Source: Parcubacteria group bacterium GW2011_GWB1_37_13
Lineage (GTDB): Bacteria > Patescibacteriota > Minisyncoccia > Phycocordibacterales > UBA9973
Direction of reading: 5' to 3'
DNA: 6,445 nt
Assembly: GCA_000990145.1 (NCBI GenBank)
Contig: LBSW01000041.1
Location: 1 to 6,445 of the forward strand
The translations under genes were made by a program, and so were the position numbers. This document shows, piece by piece, positions 1 to 5,316 of this stretch. The notes under the pieces are model-generated. The model had not been told where the DNA came from. It worked only from the letters and a program-made list of their open reading frames with translations, and made no database searches. Position 1 is the first letter of the stretch. Every line of letters begins with the position of its first letter.

Positions 1-1250
1 TCTCCGCCTAATTTTTTGTAATCCACATTCCCGACTGATACCCATAAATCAATGCGGTCCATTATCGGCCCTGACAATTTCCTTTTGTATCTGTCCAAGT
101 CGGATGGTTTGCAAATACAAGTTTTTTGCTTACTGCCCGCATTTCCGCAAGGACAAGGATTCATTGCCGCCACTAATATGAAATTGGAGGGAAAAACGGC
201 TGAACCCCTGGCGCGAGAGATAGAAACAATATTATCTTCAAGCGGCTGGCGTAGGGATTCTATCACTCTTTTTTCAAATTCTGGAAATTCGTCCAGAAAC
301 AAAACTCCGCGATGCGCAAGCGTAACTTCTCCAGGTTTGGGATATGTTCCTCCGCCGACAATTGAAACATAAGACGAAGTGTGATGCGGAGCGCGGAACG
401 GCGGGAAACAAACAAGTTCGCCTCTTATATTTCCAGCCACAGAGTGAATACCGGTTATTTCTAATATTTCGTCGATATTCAAATCAGGCAACAGTCCTGA
501 AAATACTCGCGCCAACATAGTCTTGCCCGTACCGGGCGGACCATACATGGCGATATTGTGCCCGCCAGCCGCCGCAATCTCCAGTCCGCGCTTCGCGCCT
601 TCCTGCCCGCGAATATCGGAAAAATCTCCCCCTTTCATTTCTTTTTTATAACTTATTTTAGTTTTTGGTTGTTGGATTATTTTCTTTCCTAATGCTTTTT
701 TACCAGGAGTTTGGGTTTCGATTTCCCTGGACATCGGAGCAATATGTTCCACGACTTCTTTTAAACTGCCGGCTCCAAAGACCGCTATGCCATCCACCAA
801 CGCCGCTTCGATCGCATTCTCTTTCGGCAAATATATTTCCTCATACCCCCGCCTTTTAGCCTCTTCTGCGAGCGGCAAAGCTCCCCGTATGCTGCGAAGC
901 GCGCCGTCAAGCCCGAGTTCGCCTAGAAAAATTTTTTTCTCTGAATTAAATTTAATATCTCCAGCGGCTTTGAGATAGGCAATGGCAATCGCTAAGTCAA
1001 AAAACGGACCCTCTTTTTTTAAATCGGCCGGCGAAAGTGAAACTACAATTTTTTGATTTTTGGCTTTAGGAGATTTAAACCCGGAATTTTTTATGGCTCC
1101 GCTCATTCTGTCTTTTGATTCATCCACAGCCTTATCCGGCAAACCCACTACAGAAAAAGCGTGAAGGCCTTTTGATAAATCAACTTCTATCGTTACGATA
1201 GCGCCTCGGAGTAAATTTACCTGCGCCGAATAAACTTTTGCAAAAGACAT
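1..1250 (-). CDS. comM: YifB/ComM family Mg-chelatase-like AAA+ ATPase, 3' end beyond the window
   Basis: The frame is open without interruption from ATG at 1250 to the window edge, giving 416 residues; the family is usually about 500, so roughly 90 C-terminal residues (the Mg-chelatase C-terminal domain) lie outside. The N-terminal ChlI-like domain covers about residues 15-140. The AAA+ core carries Walker A GPPGTGKT (237-244), Walker B LFLDE ending at D320-E321, the family's cysteine motif NPCPCG (364-369) with C378 and C380, and the SGPIMDRIDL motif (393-402). In Vibrio cholerae, ComM is a hexameric helicase that promotes branch migration when transforming DNA is integrated; that role is transferred here by family only. 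The gene starts 28 bases after the DksA-like gene on the same strand and has no Shine-Dalgarno sequence or clear promoter of its own, so the two are probably co-transcribed. Confidence 0.95.
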   Translation of the reverse strand, partial: MSFAKVYSAQVNLLRGAIVTIEVDLSKGLHAFSVVGLPDKAVDESKDRMSGAIKNSGFKSPKAKNQKIVVSLSPADLKKEGPFFDLAIAIAYLKAAGDIKFNSEKKIFLGELGLDGALRSIRGALPLAEEAKRRGYEEIYLPKENAIEAALVDGIAVFGAGSLKEVVEHIAPMSREIETQTPGKKALGKKIIQQPKTKISYKKEMKGGDFSDIRGQEGAKRGLEIAAAGGHNIAMYGPPGTGKTMLARVFSGLLPDLNIDEILEITGIHSVAGNIRGELVCFPPFRAPHHTSSYVSIVGGGTYPKPGEVTLAHRGVLFLDEFPEFEKRVIESLRQPLEDNIVSISRARGSAVFPSNFILVAAMNPCPCGNAGSKQKTCICKPSDLDRYKRKLSGPIMDRIDLWVSVGNVDYKKLGG

Positions 1251-1278
1251 AATTTATTTTGAATTACGAAAATTAAAA

Positions 1279-1635
1279 TTAATTTTCTAAATGCTGTTTG
1301 CAAGTCCGAGCAGCCGGGTTTATTTCTAAGCGCGTCATTTCAATATCTTTTTTGCATATTTCGCACTTGCCGAAAGATTCCCTGTTTAATCCTTTGAGCG
1401 CTTTCAAAATATTATTCAACCTCGGCCCTAGAGTTTTAATCAAAGAACTTCTAGCTTCAAAATCTTCAAACCTATCTGCCATATCATTTTGGTCTGATTC
1501 TGGAAAATCCAATCCCCCTGGGGTCGCCTCCCACTCGCCTGTTTCAGTATTCAATTTGCCCATATCCCGCAATTCTTCCAAAAGAATATCTCTTTCTATT
1601 TCCAATTTTTCTTTAATTTTTTTCTTGTCTAACAT
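1279..1635 (-). CDS. DksA/TraR-family zinc-finger RNA polymerase regulator
   Basis: This 118-residue protein has an N-terminal coiled coil and a C-terminal zinc finger. The finger is C91-x2-C94, 17 residues, then C112-x2-H115: the spacing of DksA, but with histidine in place of the fourth cysteine. Residues 48-53 (DQNDMA) match the DxxDxA motif at the tip of the DksA coiled coil, which enters the RNA polymerase secondary channel in E. coli. E. coli DksA is 151 residues and TraR 73, so this is an intermediate form. I chose ATG at 1635 over GTG at 1653 because a good extended -10 box (1644-1649) lies between them and would fall inside the longer version. The comM-like gene follows after 28 bases. 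Direct control of polymerase is inferred from the family; ppGpp response cannot be judged. Confidence 0.88.
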   Translation of the reverse strand: MLDKKKIKEKLEIERDILLEELRDMGKLNTETGEWEATPGGLDFPESDQNDMADRFEDFEARSSLIKTLGPRLNNILKALKGLNRESFGKCEICKKDIEMTRLEINPAARTCKQHLEN

Positions 1636-1643
1636 ATAAACAA

Positions 1644-1671
1644 ATAATAGCACGTCTTATTCTCATAGCAA
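1644..1671 (-). promoter_or_regulatory. Probable promoter of the DksA-like gene
   Basis: On the minus strand a -35 box TTGCTA (1671-1666), a 16-base spacer and an extended -10 TGCTATTAT (hexamer at 1649-1644) are visible. The -10 ends 8 bases before the ATG at 1635, which would place the transcription start within about three bases of the start codon, so the mRNA would be leaderless or nearly so. The -35 side lies in the short divergent region shared with metK. Confidence 0.55.
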
Positions 1672-1685
1672 GGATTTTTGCTTTT

Positions 1686-1691
1686 TATGAT
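1686..1691 (+). promoter_or_regulatory. Possible -10 box for metK
   Basis: TATGAT matches five of six consensus -10 bases and lies 21 bases before the metK ATG. No convincing -35 box stands 16-18 bases upstream, and there is no Shine-Dalgarno sequence in the roughly 15-base leader it would create. It sits 14 bases from the divergent DksA-gene -35 box, so polymerase binding at the two promoters may interfere. Confidence 0.3.
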
Positions 1692-1712
1692 AGAATTCAT
1701 TTCTATATACTT

Positions 1713-2777
1713 ATGTTATACAAACATAATGACAATTACACAGTTGAAAGCGTAACTTCTGGACATCCAGATAAAGTTTGCGACCAAATATCGGATGCTA
1801 TTTTGGATGCATATTTAGCGCTGGATCCAAAGAGTCGAGTGGCAGTTGAAACCTTTGGCGGACACGGAAAACTTGTGATAGGGGGCGAGGTAACCTCTAA
1901 AGGAAAAGTTAATTATAAAAACATCGCGCGTAAAGTTTACAAAGAAATTGGTTATGATAACGAACTGGAAATTTCCGCTCACATCACCACTCAATCTCCC
2001 GACATAGCCATGGGCGTGGATATGGGCGGAGCGGGTGATCAAGGCATAATGTATGGCTACGCCACTGATGAAACTCCGGAATTTTTGCCCAAAGGCGTGG
2101 TATTAGCGCATAAATTGGCAAAAAAATTGGAAGACGCGAGAAAAAGCGGAGAAATAAAATGGCTCAGACCTGACGGCAAGACACAAGTAACTTATGCCAA
2201 TGGAAAATTGCACACTGTGCTGGTAAGCGCCCAGCATGCGCCGAATGTAAAAATTAAAGAAGTAATAAAAAAAATCAAGGAAAAAATTATATTTCCTTTT
2301 TTGTCTCCGGAAGAAAAAAGGAAAGTAAAAATATTGATAAATCCAACAGGGCATTTTGTTGCTGGCGGTTTTAAAGCAGACACCGGACTTACGGGACGAA
2401 AAATAATGGTAGACACTTACGGCGGAATCATTCCGCACGGCGGTGGATGTTTTTCCGGAAAAGATGCGACAAAAGTGGATCGTTCAGGCGCTTATATGGC
2501 GCGTTTTGTCGCTAAAAATTTAGTTGCTTCCGGTTATGGCAAGGACATGCTGGTGTCCGTCGCTTACGCTATTGGTATGGCTAAACCTTTGATGATAGAA
2601 GCTATCAATGAAAAAGGTAAGGATTTGTCGGAAATTGTCCGAAAGAATTTTGATTTTAGACCGCTTGCCATTATTGAACGTCTCGGTTTGCGAAATCCCA
2701 TTTTCCGCCAAACCGCCACTTATGGGCATTTCGGCAAACAAAATCTGCCGTGGGAAAAAATTGAGAAGATAAAATAA
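1713..2777 (+). CDS. metK: S-adenosylmethionine synthetase
   Basis: MetK makes S-adenosylmethionine from ATP and methionine, releasing phosphate and pyrophosphate, and supplies the methyl donor of the cell. The 354-residue product has both family signatures: GAGDQGIMYGY (106-116) and GGGCFSGKD (243-251). Residues matching the E. coli active site are present: H18 and D20 in GHPDK, E46, D154 and K156 in LRPDGK, D223, R229-K230 in GLTGRK, K250, K254 and D256. It is about 30 residues shorter than the E. coli enzyme. Part of this is in the region before the first signature, where the active-site loop is contracted, and part at the C-terminus, which ends just after LPWEK. NPTGH (210-214) replaces the usual NPTGR. 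It is divergent from the DksA-like gene and appears to be transcribed alone. Function is secure; the effect of the shortened loop is unknown. Confidence 0.97.
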   Translation: MLYKHNDNYTVESVTSGHPDKVCDQISDAILDAYLALDPKSRVAVETFGGHGKLVIGGEVTSKGKVNYKNIARKVYKEIGYDNELEISAHITTQSPDIAMGVDMGGAGDQGIMYGYATDETPEFLPKGVVLAHKLAKKLEDARKSGEIKWLRPDGKTQVTYANGKLHTVLVSAQHAPNVKIKEVIKKIKEKIIFPFLSPEEKRKVKILINPTGHFVAGGFKADTGLTGRKIMVDTYGGIIPHGGGCFSGKDATKVDRSGAYMARFVAKNLVASGYGKDMLVSVAYAIGMAKPLMIEAINEKGKDLSEIVRKNFDFRPLAIIERLGLRNPIFRQTATYGHFGKQNLPWEKIEKIK

Positions 2778-2799
2778 TCTTTAAACTTAAAAAATTTAA

Positions 2800-2833
2800 T
2801 TCCTTAATATATCATATATGATAGTTTAAGGAA
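2800..2833. terminator. AT-rich inverted repeat downstream of metK, possible terminator
   Basis: An 8-bp outer stem (TTCCTTAA at 2800-2807 with TTAAGGAA at 2826-2833) encloses a perfect 14-bp palindrome, TATCATATATGATA (2810-2823), with a 2-by-2 mismatch between them. It begins 22 bases after the metK stop. There is no uridine run directly behind the stem on the plus strand (the nearest T5 is about 13 bases on), so it is not a classic intrinsic terminator. It could be an mRNA 3' stabilising hairpin or a protein-binding palindrome. Confidence 0.35.
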
Positions 2834-2891
2834 ACTTAGTGTAGTTTTTCAAACTCAACTTCAATATTCATATTTTCATAATATCAAAAAA

Positions 2892-2920
2892 TTACAAGAA
2901 TAACTATTTTATAGTATAAT
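2892..2920 (+). promoter_or_regulatory. Promoter of the EamA transporter gene
   Basis: A perfect TATAAT (2915-2920) ends 6 bases before the ATG at 2927, with a weak -35 (TTACAA, 2892-2897) at a 17-base spacing. Transcription would begin at or next to the A of the start codon, giving a leaderless mRNA. No Shine-Dalgarno sequence is present. Confidence 0.6.
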
Positions 2921-2926
2921 AATTTT

Positions 2927-3814
2927 ATGCAATGGTTTTTTATAGCTTTAGGAGCTCCGTTTTTGTGGGCAATGGTAAATATCTCCGACCAATACCTTGT
3001 TCAAAAATACTCAACGGGCAAGCGCGGTTCCGGTGGTCTAGTGCTTTTTTCTAGTTTAATAGGTATTTTTGTTGCAGTGATAATCGGCATATTAACCAGT
3101 GGTTTATTTGCTATACCAACTTTGGATAAAGTGCTTCTGATTATAACTGGCGGGATAACTATCGCTTGGGTTATTCTTTATCTGTTCACCCTGGAAATTG
3201 AAGACATTTCGGCGGTGGTCCCGTGGTTTCTGACTGTTCCCATATTCGGCTATGCGTTTGGATACATATTTTTAGAAGAAACACTCTCCGCGCAGGAATT
3301 AATAGGTTCGATAGTTGTCCTGTTCGGCGTGCTGTTGATATCTATAGATTTCTCTGAACAAAAAAGAAAATTTAAATGGAGACCCGCGTTTTATATGCTG
3401 TTAGCGTGTTTTTTAATCTCAATCGCCGGAATAATTTTTAAGTATGTGACAATCGGAAATAATTTCTGGATCTCTTCTTTTTGGGAATATGTCGGACTTG
3501 GAGGTTTCGGTGTTTTGATTTATCTTTTTGTTCCCAAATACCGCAATGAATTTATGTCGATGAACAGACAGGGTGGGGAGAAAATTTTTACTCTAAATAC
3601 AGTAAGTGAAATTTTAACCATTATGGGAAATCTTTTGACTAATTACGCTATACTTTTAGCCCCAATCGCGATGGTATATCTGGTGAGCAGTTTTCAGCCA
3701 GCAATTGTGCTTATTCTATCTGGTGAGCAGTTTTCAGCCAGCAATTGTGCTTATTCTAACTTTACTTGCTACAAAATTCTTTCCGAATATAATAAAAGAA
3801 AATATAACGCGTAA
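2927..3814 (+). CDS. EamA/DMT-family transporter, frameshifted near the C-terminus
   Basis: The first 264 residues form a typical drug/metabolite transporter of the EamA type. Hydrophobic segments lie at about 2-20, 37-58, 69-89, 94-116, 124-143, 152-173, 182-202 and 224-264. The motif LEETLSAQELIGSIVVLFG (116-134) closes the first EamA repeat, as is usual. From residue 265 the reading changes to a hydrophilic, unrelated 31-residue tail (starting SGEQFSASN) that stops at 3814. The cause is a perfect tandem duplication with a 40-bp period at 3677-3758. With one copy removed, the frame runs on to 3881 and gives a normal 304-residue, ten-helix protein. As it stands, the last helix is lost and the product is probably non-functional. 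The substrate cannot be predicted; family members export amino acids, metabolites or drugs. It is transcribed alone from a leaderless promoter. Confidence 0.9.
   Translation: MQWFFIALGAPFLWAMVNISDQYLVQKYSTGKRGSGGLVLFSSLIGIFVAVIIGILTSGLFAIPTLDKVLLIITGGITIAWVILYLFTLEIEDISAVVPWFLTVPIFGYAFGYIFLEETLSAQELIGSIVVLFGVLLISIDFSEQKRKFKWRPAFYMLLACFLISIAGIIFKYVTIGNNFWISSFWEYVGLGGFGVLIYLFVPKYRNEFMSMNRQGGEKIFTLNTVSEILTIMGNLLTNYAILLAPIAMVYLVSSFQPAIVLILSGEQFSASNCAYSNFTCYKILSEYNKRKYNA
3677..3758. repeat. Perfect 40-bp-period tandem duplication inside the transporter gene
   Basis: Two identical 42-base copies (3677-3718 and 3717-3758) overlap by two bases, giving a 40-bp period. Each contains TGGTGAGCAGTTTTCAGCC. 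The flanks differ immediately outside (A at 3676 against C at 3716, T at 3719 against A at 3759). Because 40 is not a multiple of three, the second copy shifts the frame. Confidence 0.97.
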
Positions 3815-3881
3815 AATTTTAGTTCCAAAAGTTGCGGCAATAGCTATTATGATTCTCGGCAGTGTTATATTGTTTTTGTAG
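3759..3881 (+). pseudogene. Detached C-terminal tail of the EamA transporter
   Basis: Read in the frame that fits a single copy of the duplicated block, these bases give 40 residues beginning TLLATKFFPNII and ending in the hydrophobic helix VAAIAIMILGSVILFL before TAG at 3879-3881. That is the expected last segment of a ten-helix EamA protein. It has no start codon of its own with supporting signals, and it stops 22 bases before the convergent kinase gene. It shows that the frameshift is recent: no further stop or frame damage has built up in the tail. Confidence 0.85.
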
Positions 3882-3903
3882 AATTAGGGTTTTAAAAAAA
3901 TAT

Positions 3904-4386
3904 CTATTTTATATTTTTTAATATTTCCTTCACGGTTTCATCAGGTGTCTGATTAGTATTATCAATAATTATTCCAAACAATGGGTTGTGAATACCGATA
4001 TCATAATGATGCTTGATTCTTTCCTTTTCCCATTTGGTCAACCTTCTTGGTCCTCTATTTTCAAGGATTTTTTCTAATTTTGGAGAAAGTGTAAAAAAAT
4101 ATTTTCTTTGATTTATGTCCGATAATTTTTCAGTGATTGAATTATAATTCTTTTGAGATAACGGATACGAAACTATAACTGACATATCTTTTTTCACAAA
4201 ATCTTTTATTAAATTAACGCCAAGATCTATAGTAATTGGTATCGCTTCTTCTAGTGGCATCCAGTTAAACATATTGCGAATATCATCCAGTTCAATAAAC
4301 GCAGTCTTTGGTAAATGACCGGTAAGTAATTTACTGACCGTAGTTTTACCTGAATTTATTGAACCATTAATGAAGATTATCACCAT
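3904..4386 (-). CDS. Small P-loop kinase (AAA_33 / phosphotransferase-like)
   Basis: This 160-residue cytosolic protein has a Walker A motif near its start, GSINSGKTT (8-16), followed by IELDDIR (31-37), where an aspartate typically contacts the phosphate acceptor. An arginine-rich lid segment, NRGPRRLTKWEKERI, lies at 110-124. The C-terminal IDNTNQTPDETVKEIL resembles the end of small nucleoside, sugar or antibiotic kinases, such as chloramphenicol phosphotransferase-like and gluconate kinase-like proteins. It should transfer the gamma-phosphate of ATP to a small molecule, but the acceptor cannot be read from the sequence. ATG at 4386 fits a -10 box 8 bases upstream; GTG at 4383 is the only near alternative. 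It is convergent with the transporter gene and divergent from the cysteine-rich protein gene. Confidence 0.8.
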   Translation of the reverse strand: MVIIFINGSINSGKTTVSKLLTGHLPKTAFIELDDIRNMFNWMPLEEAIPITIDLGVNLIKDFVKKDMSVIVSYPLSQKNYNSITEKLSDINQRKYFFTLSPKLEKILENRGPRRLTKWEKERIKHHYDIGIHNPLFGIIIDNTNQTPDETVKEILKNIK

Positions 4387-4389
4387 GAA

Positions 4390-4400
4390 ATTATATCATA
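4390..4400 (-). promoter_or_regulatory. -10 region of the kinase gene
   Basis: On the minus strand TATGAT (4400-4395) and TATAAT (4395-4390) overlap by one base. The first ends 8 bases before the ATG at 4386 and would give a nearly leaderless mRNA. The second is only 3 bases from the ATG, too close unless GTG at 4383 or a later start is used. A weak -35 (GTTAGA, 4423-4418) lies 17 bases upstream of the first. Confidence 0.45.
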
Positions 4401-4428
4401 TTAAATATATCCCTGAATCTAACAAATA

Positions 4429-4437
4429 TGTTATACT
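4429..4437 (+). promoter_or_regulatory. Extended -10 promoter of the cysteine-rich protein gene
   Basis: TGTTATACT is an extended -10 element whose hexamer (4432-4437) ends 6 bases before the ATG at 4444. This predicts a leaderless transcript. There is no recognisable -35 box, which extended -10 promoters can do without, and no Shine-Dalgarno sequence. Confidence 0.55.
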
Positions 4438-4443
4438 AGCCAC

Positions 4444-4821
4444 ATGCCTGAAGGAGAAGATAAAAAGAGCAACTGGTTTTTGTGGCTAATTGGTATTAGC
4501 TGTTTGATTGCTGTTATTATTTCTTTTTATTTTTTCTATTTTAAAAAAGATTATGATTTCATTGTGGAAGTTGCCTGCGATCCGTCTAGAGAAACTTGTT
4601 TTCAGCGCGATTGTTCCAATCCGGACGATTGTCCGCCAAATGGACTATCAGACTTCAAAAGGTATAGTTTAAATGCAAAAGATTTTAAGACGTGTGAAAA
4701 TGAAGATTGTACTAAAGTTTGCGAAACTGGCTTGATAAAATGCGAATCGGTGGAATGCACTGAAGACGAAGAAGTTGGAGAATCTTGTAGTACGTTAGAA
4801 ACCCCTACAAGCAATCAATAA
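4444..4821 (+). CDS. Membrane-anchored cysteine-rich protein of unknown function
   Basis: I do not recognise a named family. The 125-residue product has a short charged N-terminus (MPEGEDKKSN), one transmembrane helix at about 11-33 followed by KK, and an acidic domain outside the membrane. That domain holds ten cysteines (45, 52, 57, 63, 84, 89, 93, 100, 105, 115), an even number suited to five disulfides, partly in short CxxxC or CxxxxC spacings. The positive residues on both sides of the helix leave the topology slightly open, but the cysteine density favours an extracytoplasmic domain. There is no signal peptidase or lipobox cysteine at the right place; C20 lies within the helix. It seems transcribed alone from the extended -10 promoter 6 bases upstream. 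Proteins of this build are, to my knowledge, common in candidate phyla radiation genomes; a surface role is only a guess. Confidence 0.75.
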   Translation: MPEGEDKKSNWFLWLIGISCLIAVIISFYFFYFKKDYDFIVEVACDPSRETCFQRDCSNPDDCPPNGLSDFKRYSLNAKDFKTCENEDCTKVCETGLIKCESVECTEDEEVGESCSTLETPTSNQ

Positions 4822-4929
4822 TACCTGTCCCGTACTAAATTTTATGAGCAAATACGTTACAATAAAATATAATTAGAAAGAAAAAAATGATAAAAATTAT
4901 TATTAAAAATATAAAATTTTAGTACTGGG
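4822..4929. other. AT-rich non-coding stretch with an imperfect inverted repeat
   Basis: Between the cysteine-rich gene and the first gene-start stub there is no credible gene. The stretch holds most of the 103-bp inverted repeat described separately, a TATAAT at 4868-4873 with no convincing -35, and a run of seven A. An 11-codon frame from ATG 4887 to TAG 4920-4922 is too short and too biased (lysine, isoleucine, asparagine) to call a gene. Confidence 0.6.
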
Positions 4930-4930
4930 A
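4828..4930. repeat. Imperfect inverted repeat enclosing 103 bp, MITE-like or terminator-like
   Basis: The left arm (4828-4845) reads TCCCGTACTAAATTTTAT. The right arm (4911-4930) is, in reverse complement, TCCCAGTACTAAAATTTTAT. The arms match along their length apart from two single-base gaps and are separated by 65 AT-rich bases with no gene. The right arm ends exactly where the 28-bp direct repeat begins. No target-site duplication is obvious. It could be a small non-autonomous element, a remnant of an insertion sequence end, or a long RNA hairpin that ends the upstream transcript. Confidence 0.55.
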
Positions 4931-4980
4931 TGATAAAAATCGGAGATTATAATACAATTTTGATTATATTAATAATGTAG
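4930..4980 (+). pseudogene. Gene-start stub encoding MIKIGDYNTI, copy 1
   Basis: From ATG at 4930 the first copy of the 28-bp repeat (4931-4958) encodes MIKIGDYNTI. After it the frame reads LIILIM and stops at TAG 4978-4980, so only 16 residues remain. The beginning resembles the S1-like N-terminus of CvfB-type RNA-binding proteins (IGxYNTL pattern), but this rests on ten residues and memory. A second copy with the same reading is at 6195. It is probably the 5' remnant of a lost gene, not a functional peptide. Confidence 0.4.
4931..4958 (+). repeat. 28-bp direct repeat, copy 1
   Basis: It is identical to 6196-6223, 1265 bp downstream in the same orientation. It begins TGATAAAAATCGGAG and ends TATAATACAAT. 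Both copies keep the same reading frame behind an in-frame start codon. The repeat also contains a perfect TATAAT (4948-4953), which may be just the codons for Tyr-Asn or a promoter element. Confidence 0.95.
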
Positions 4981-4986
4981 TGTGAT

Positions 4987-5316
4987 ATGCTAGAGTCAAA
5001 AACAACAATTTTTGAAAAGGTACTTGAAAACAAGGAACGAGATCTGCGCTTGCGATATAATCAATTACTTGAGTCAGCACAAGTTGGAGACCGACCATTT
5101 AATAAAGAATTTTATCAAACAGCGCCTTTACCGCGCGCGTTGGATCAGGCAACGAATATCGTCATCGTTTTGGGTGATCACCTTGGAGATGCCACCCTAT
5201 CATTGCCCGTCATAACATCTCTGGATAGGTACTTTAAGCTTAATTCTCTAGGGGGCAAAAAAATGACCATGATTAGTACCAACCGGGATCTGTACAACGA
5301 GGCAATGTCGGATTAA
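4987..5316 (+). pseudogene. Glycosyltransferase family 9 (heptosyltransferase-like), N-terminal remnant
   Basis: The 109-residue product has a charged, probably helical N-terminal extension (1-55). It is followed by the start of a GT-B fold of the ADP-heptose transferase type: NIVIVLGDHLGDATLSLPV (57-75), a pattern close to the IRxDxIGDxxLxxPxI opening of family 9 enzymes, then KKMTMISTNRDLYNEA. It stops at TAA 5314-5316. The matching C-terminal half begins immediately in another frame, and the two together reach only about 215 residues against roughly 330-370 usual for the family. The middle, including much of the Rossmann N-domain, is therefore missing. ATG at 4987 is the first start after an in-frame TAG at 4978-4980. 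An intact enzyme would add a sugar to a surface glycan. Confidence 0.75.

Noticed and set aside
52..978. Plus-strand open frames of 63-106 codons at 52-372, 665-859 and 787-978
   Set aside because: They lie entirely within the minus-strand comM-like gene, whose frame carries all the YifB motifs. Their translations have no recognisable domain.
1298..1639. Plus-strand 113-codon open frame opposite the DksA-like gene
   Set aside because: It is antisense to a gene with a clear zinc finger and coiled coil. Its serine/phenylalanine-rich translation is typical of a shadow frame.
1636..1653. GTG start at 1653 for the DksA-like gene, giving six extra residues
   Set aside because: The strong extended -10 element would lie inside the coding sequence, and the added residues are not part of the family. 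ATG 1635 fits the leaderless pattern.
1815..2741. Four minus-strand open frames of 73-111 codons under metK
   Set aside because: MetK motifs cover the plus strand across the whole stretch, and the antisense translations show no family features.
4602..4814. Minus-strand 70-codon open frame opposite the cysteine-rich gene
   Set aside because: The plus-strand product has a clear membrane helix and patterned cysteines. The antisense product is low-complexity and has no start signal.
4887..4922. An 11-codon frame with TATAAT 13 bases upstream of its ATG
   Set aside because: It is too short, it lies within the inverted-repeat unit, and its composition is what AT-rich DNA gives by chance.
5012..5215. 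Plus-strand 67-codon frame overlapping the glycosyltransferase remnant
   Set aside because: The other frame carries the family 9 opening motif. This one has no domain and no promoter.
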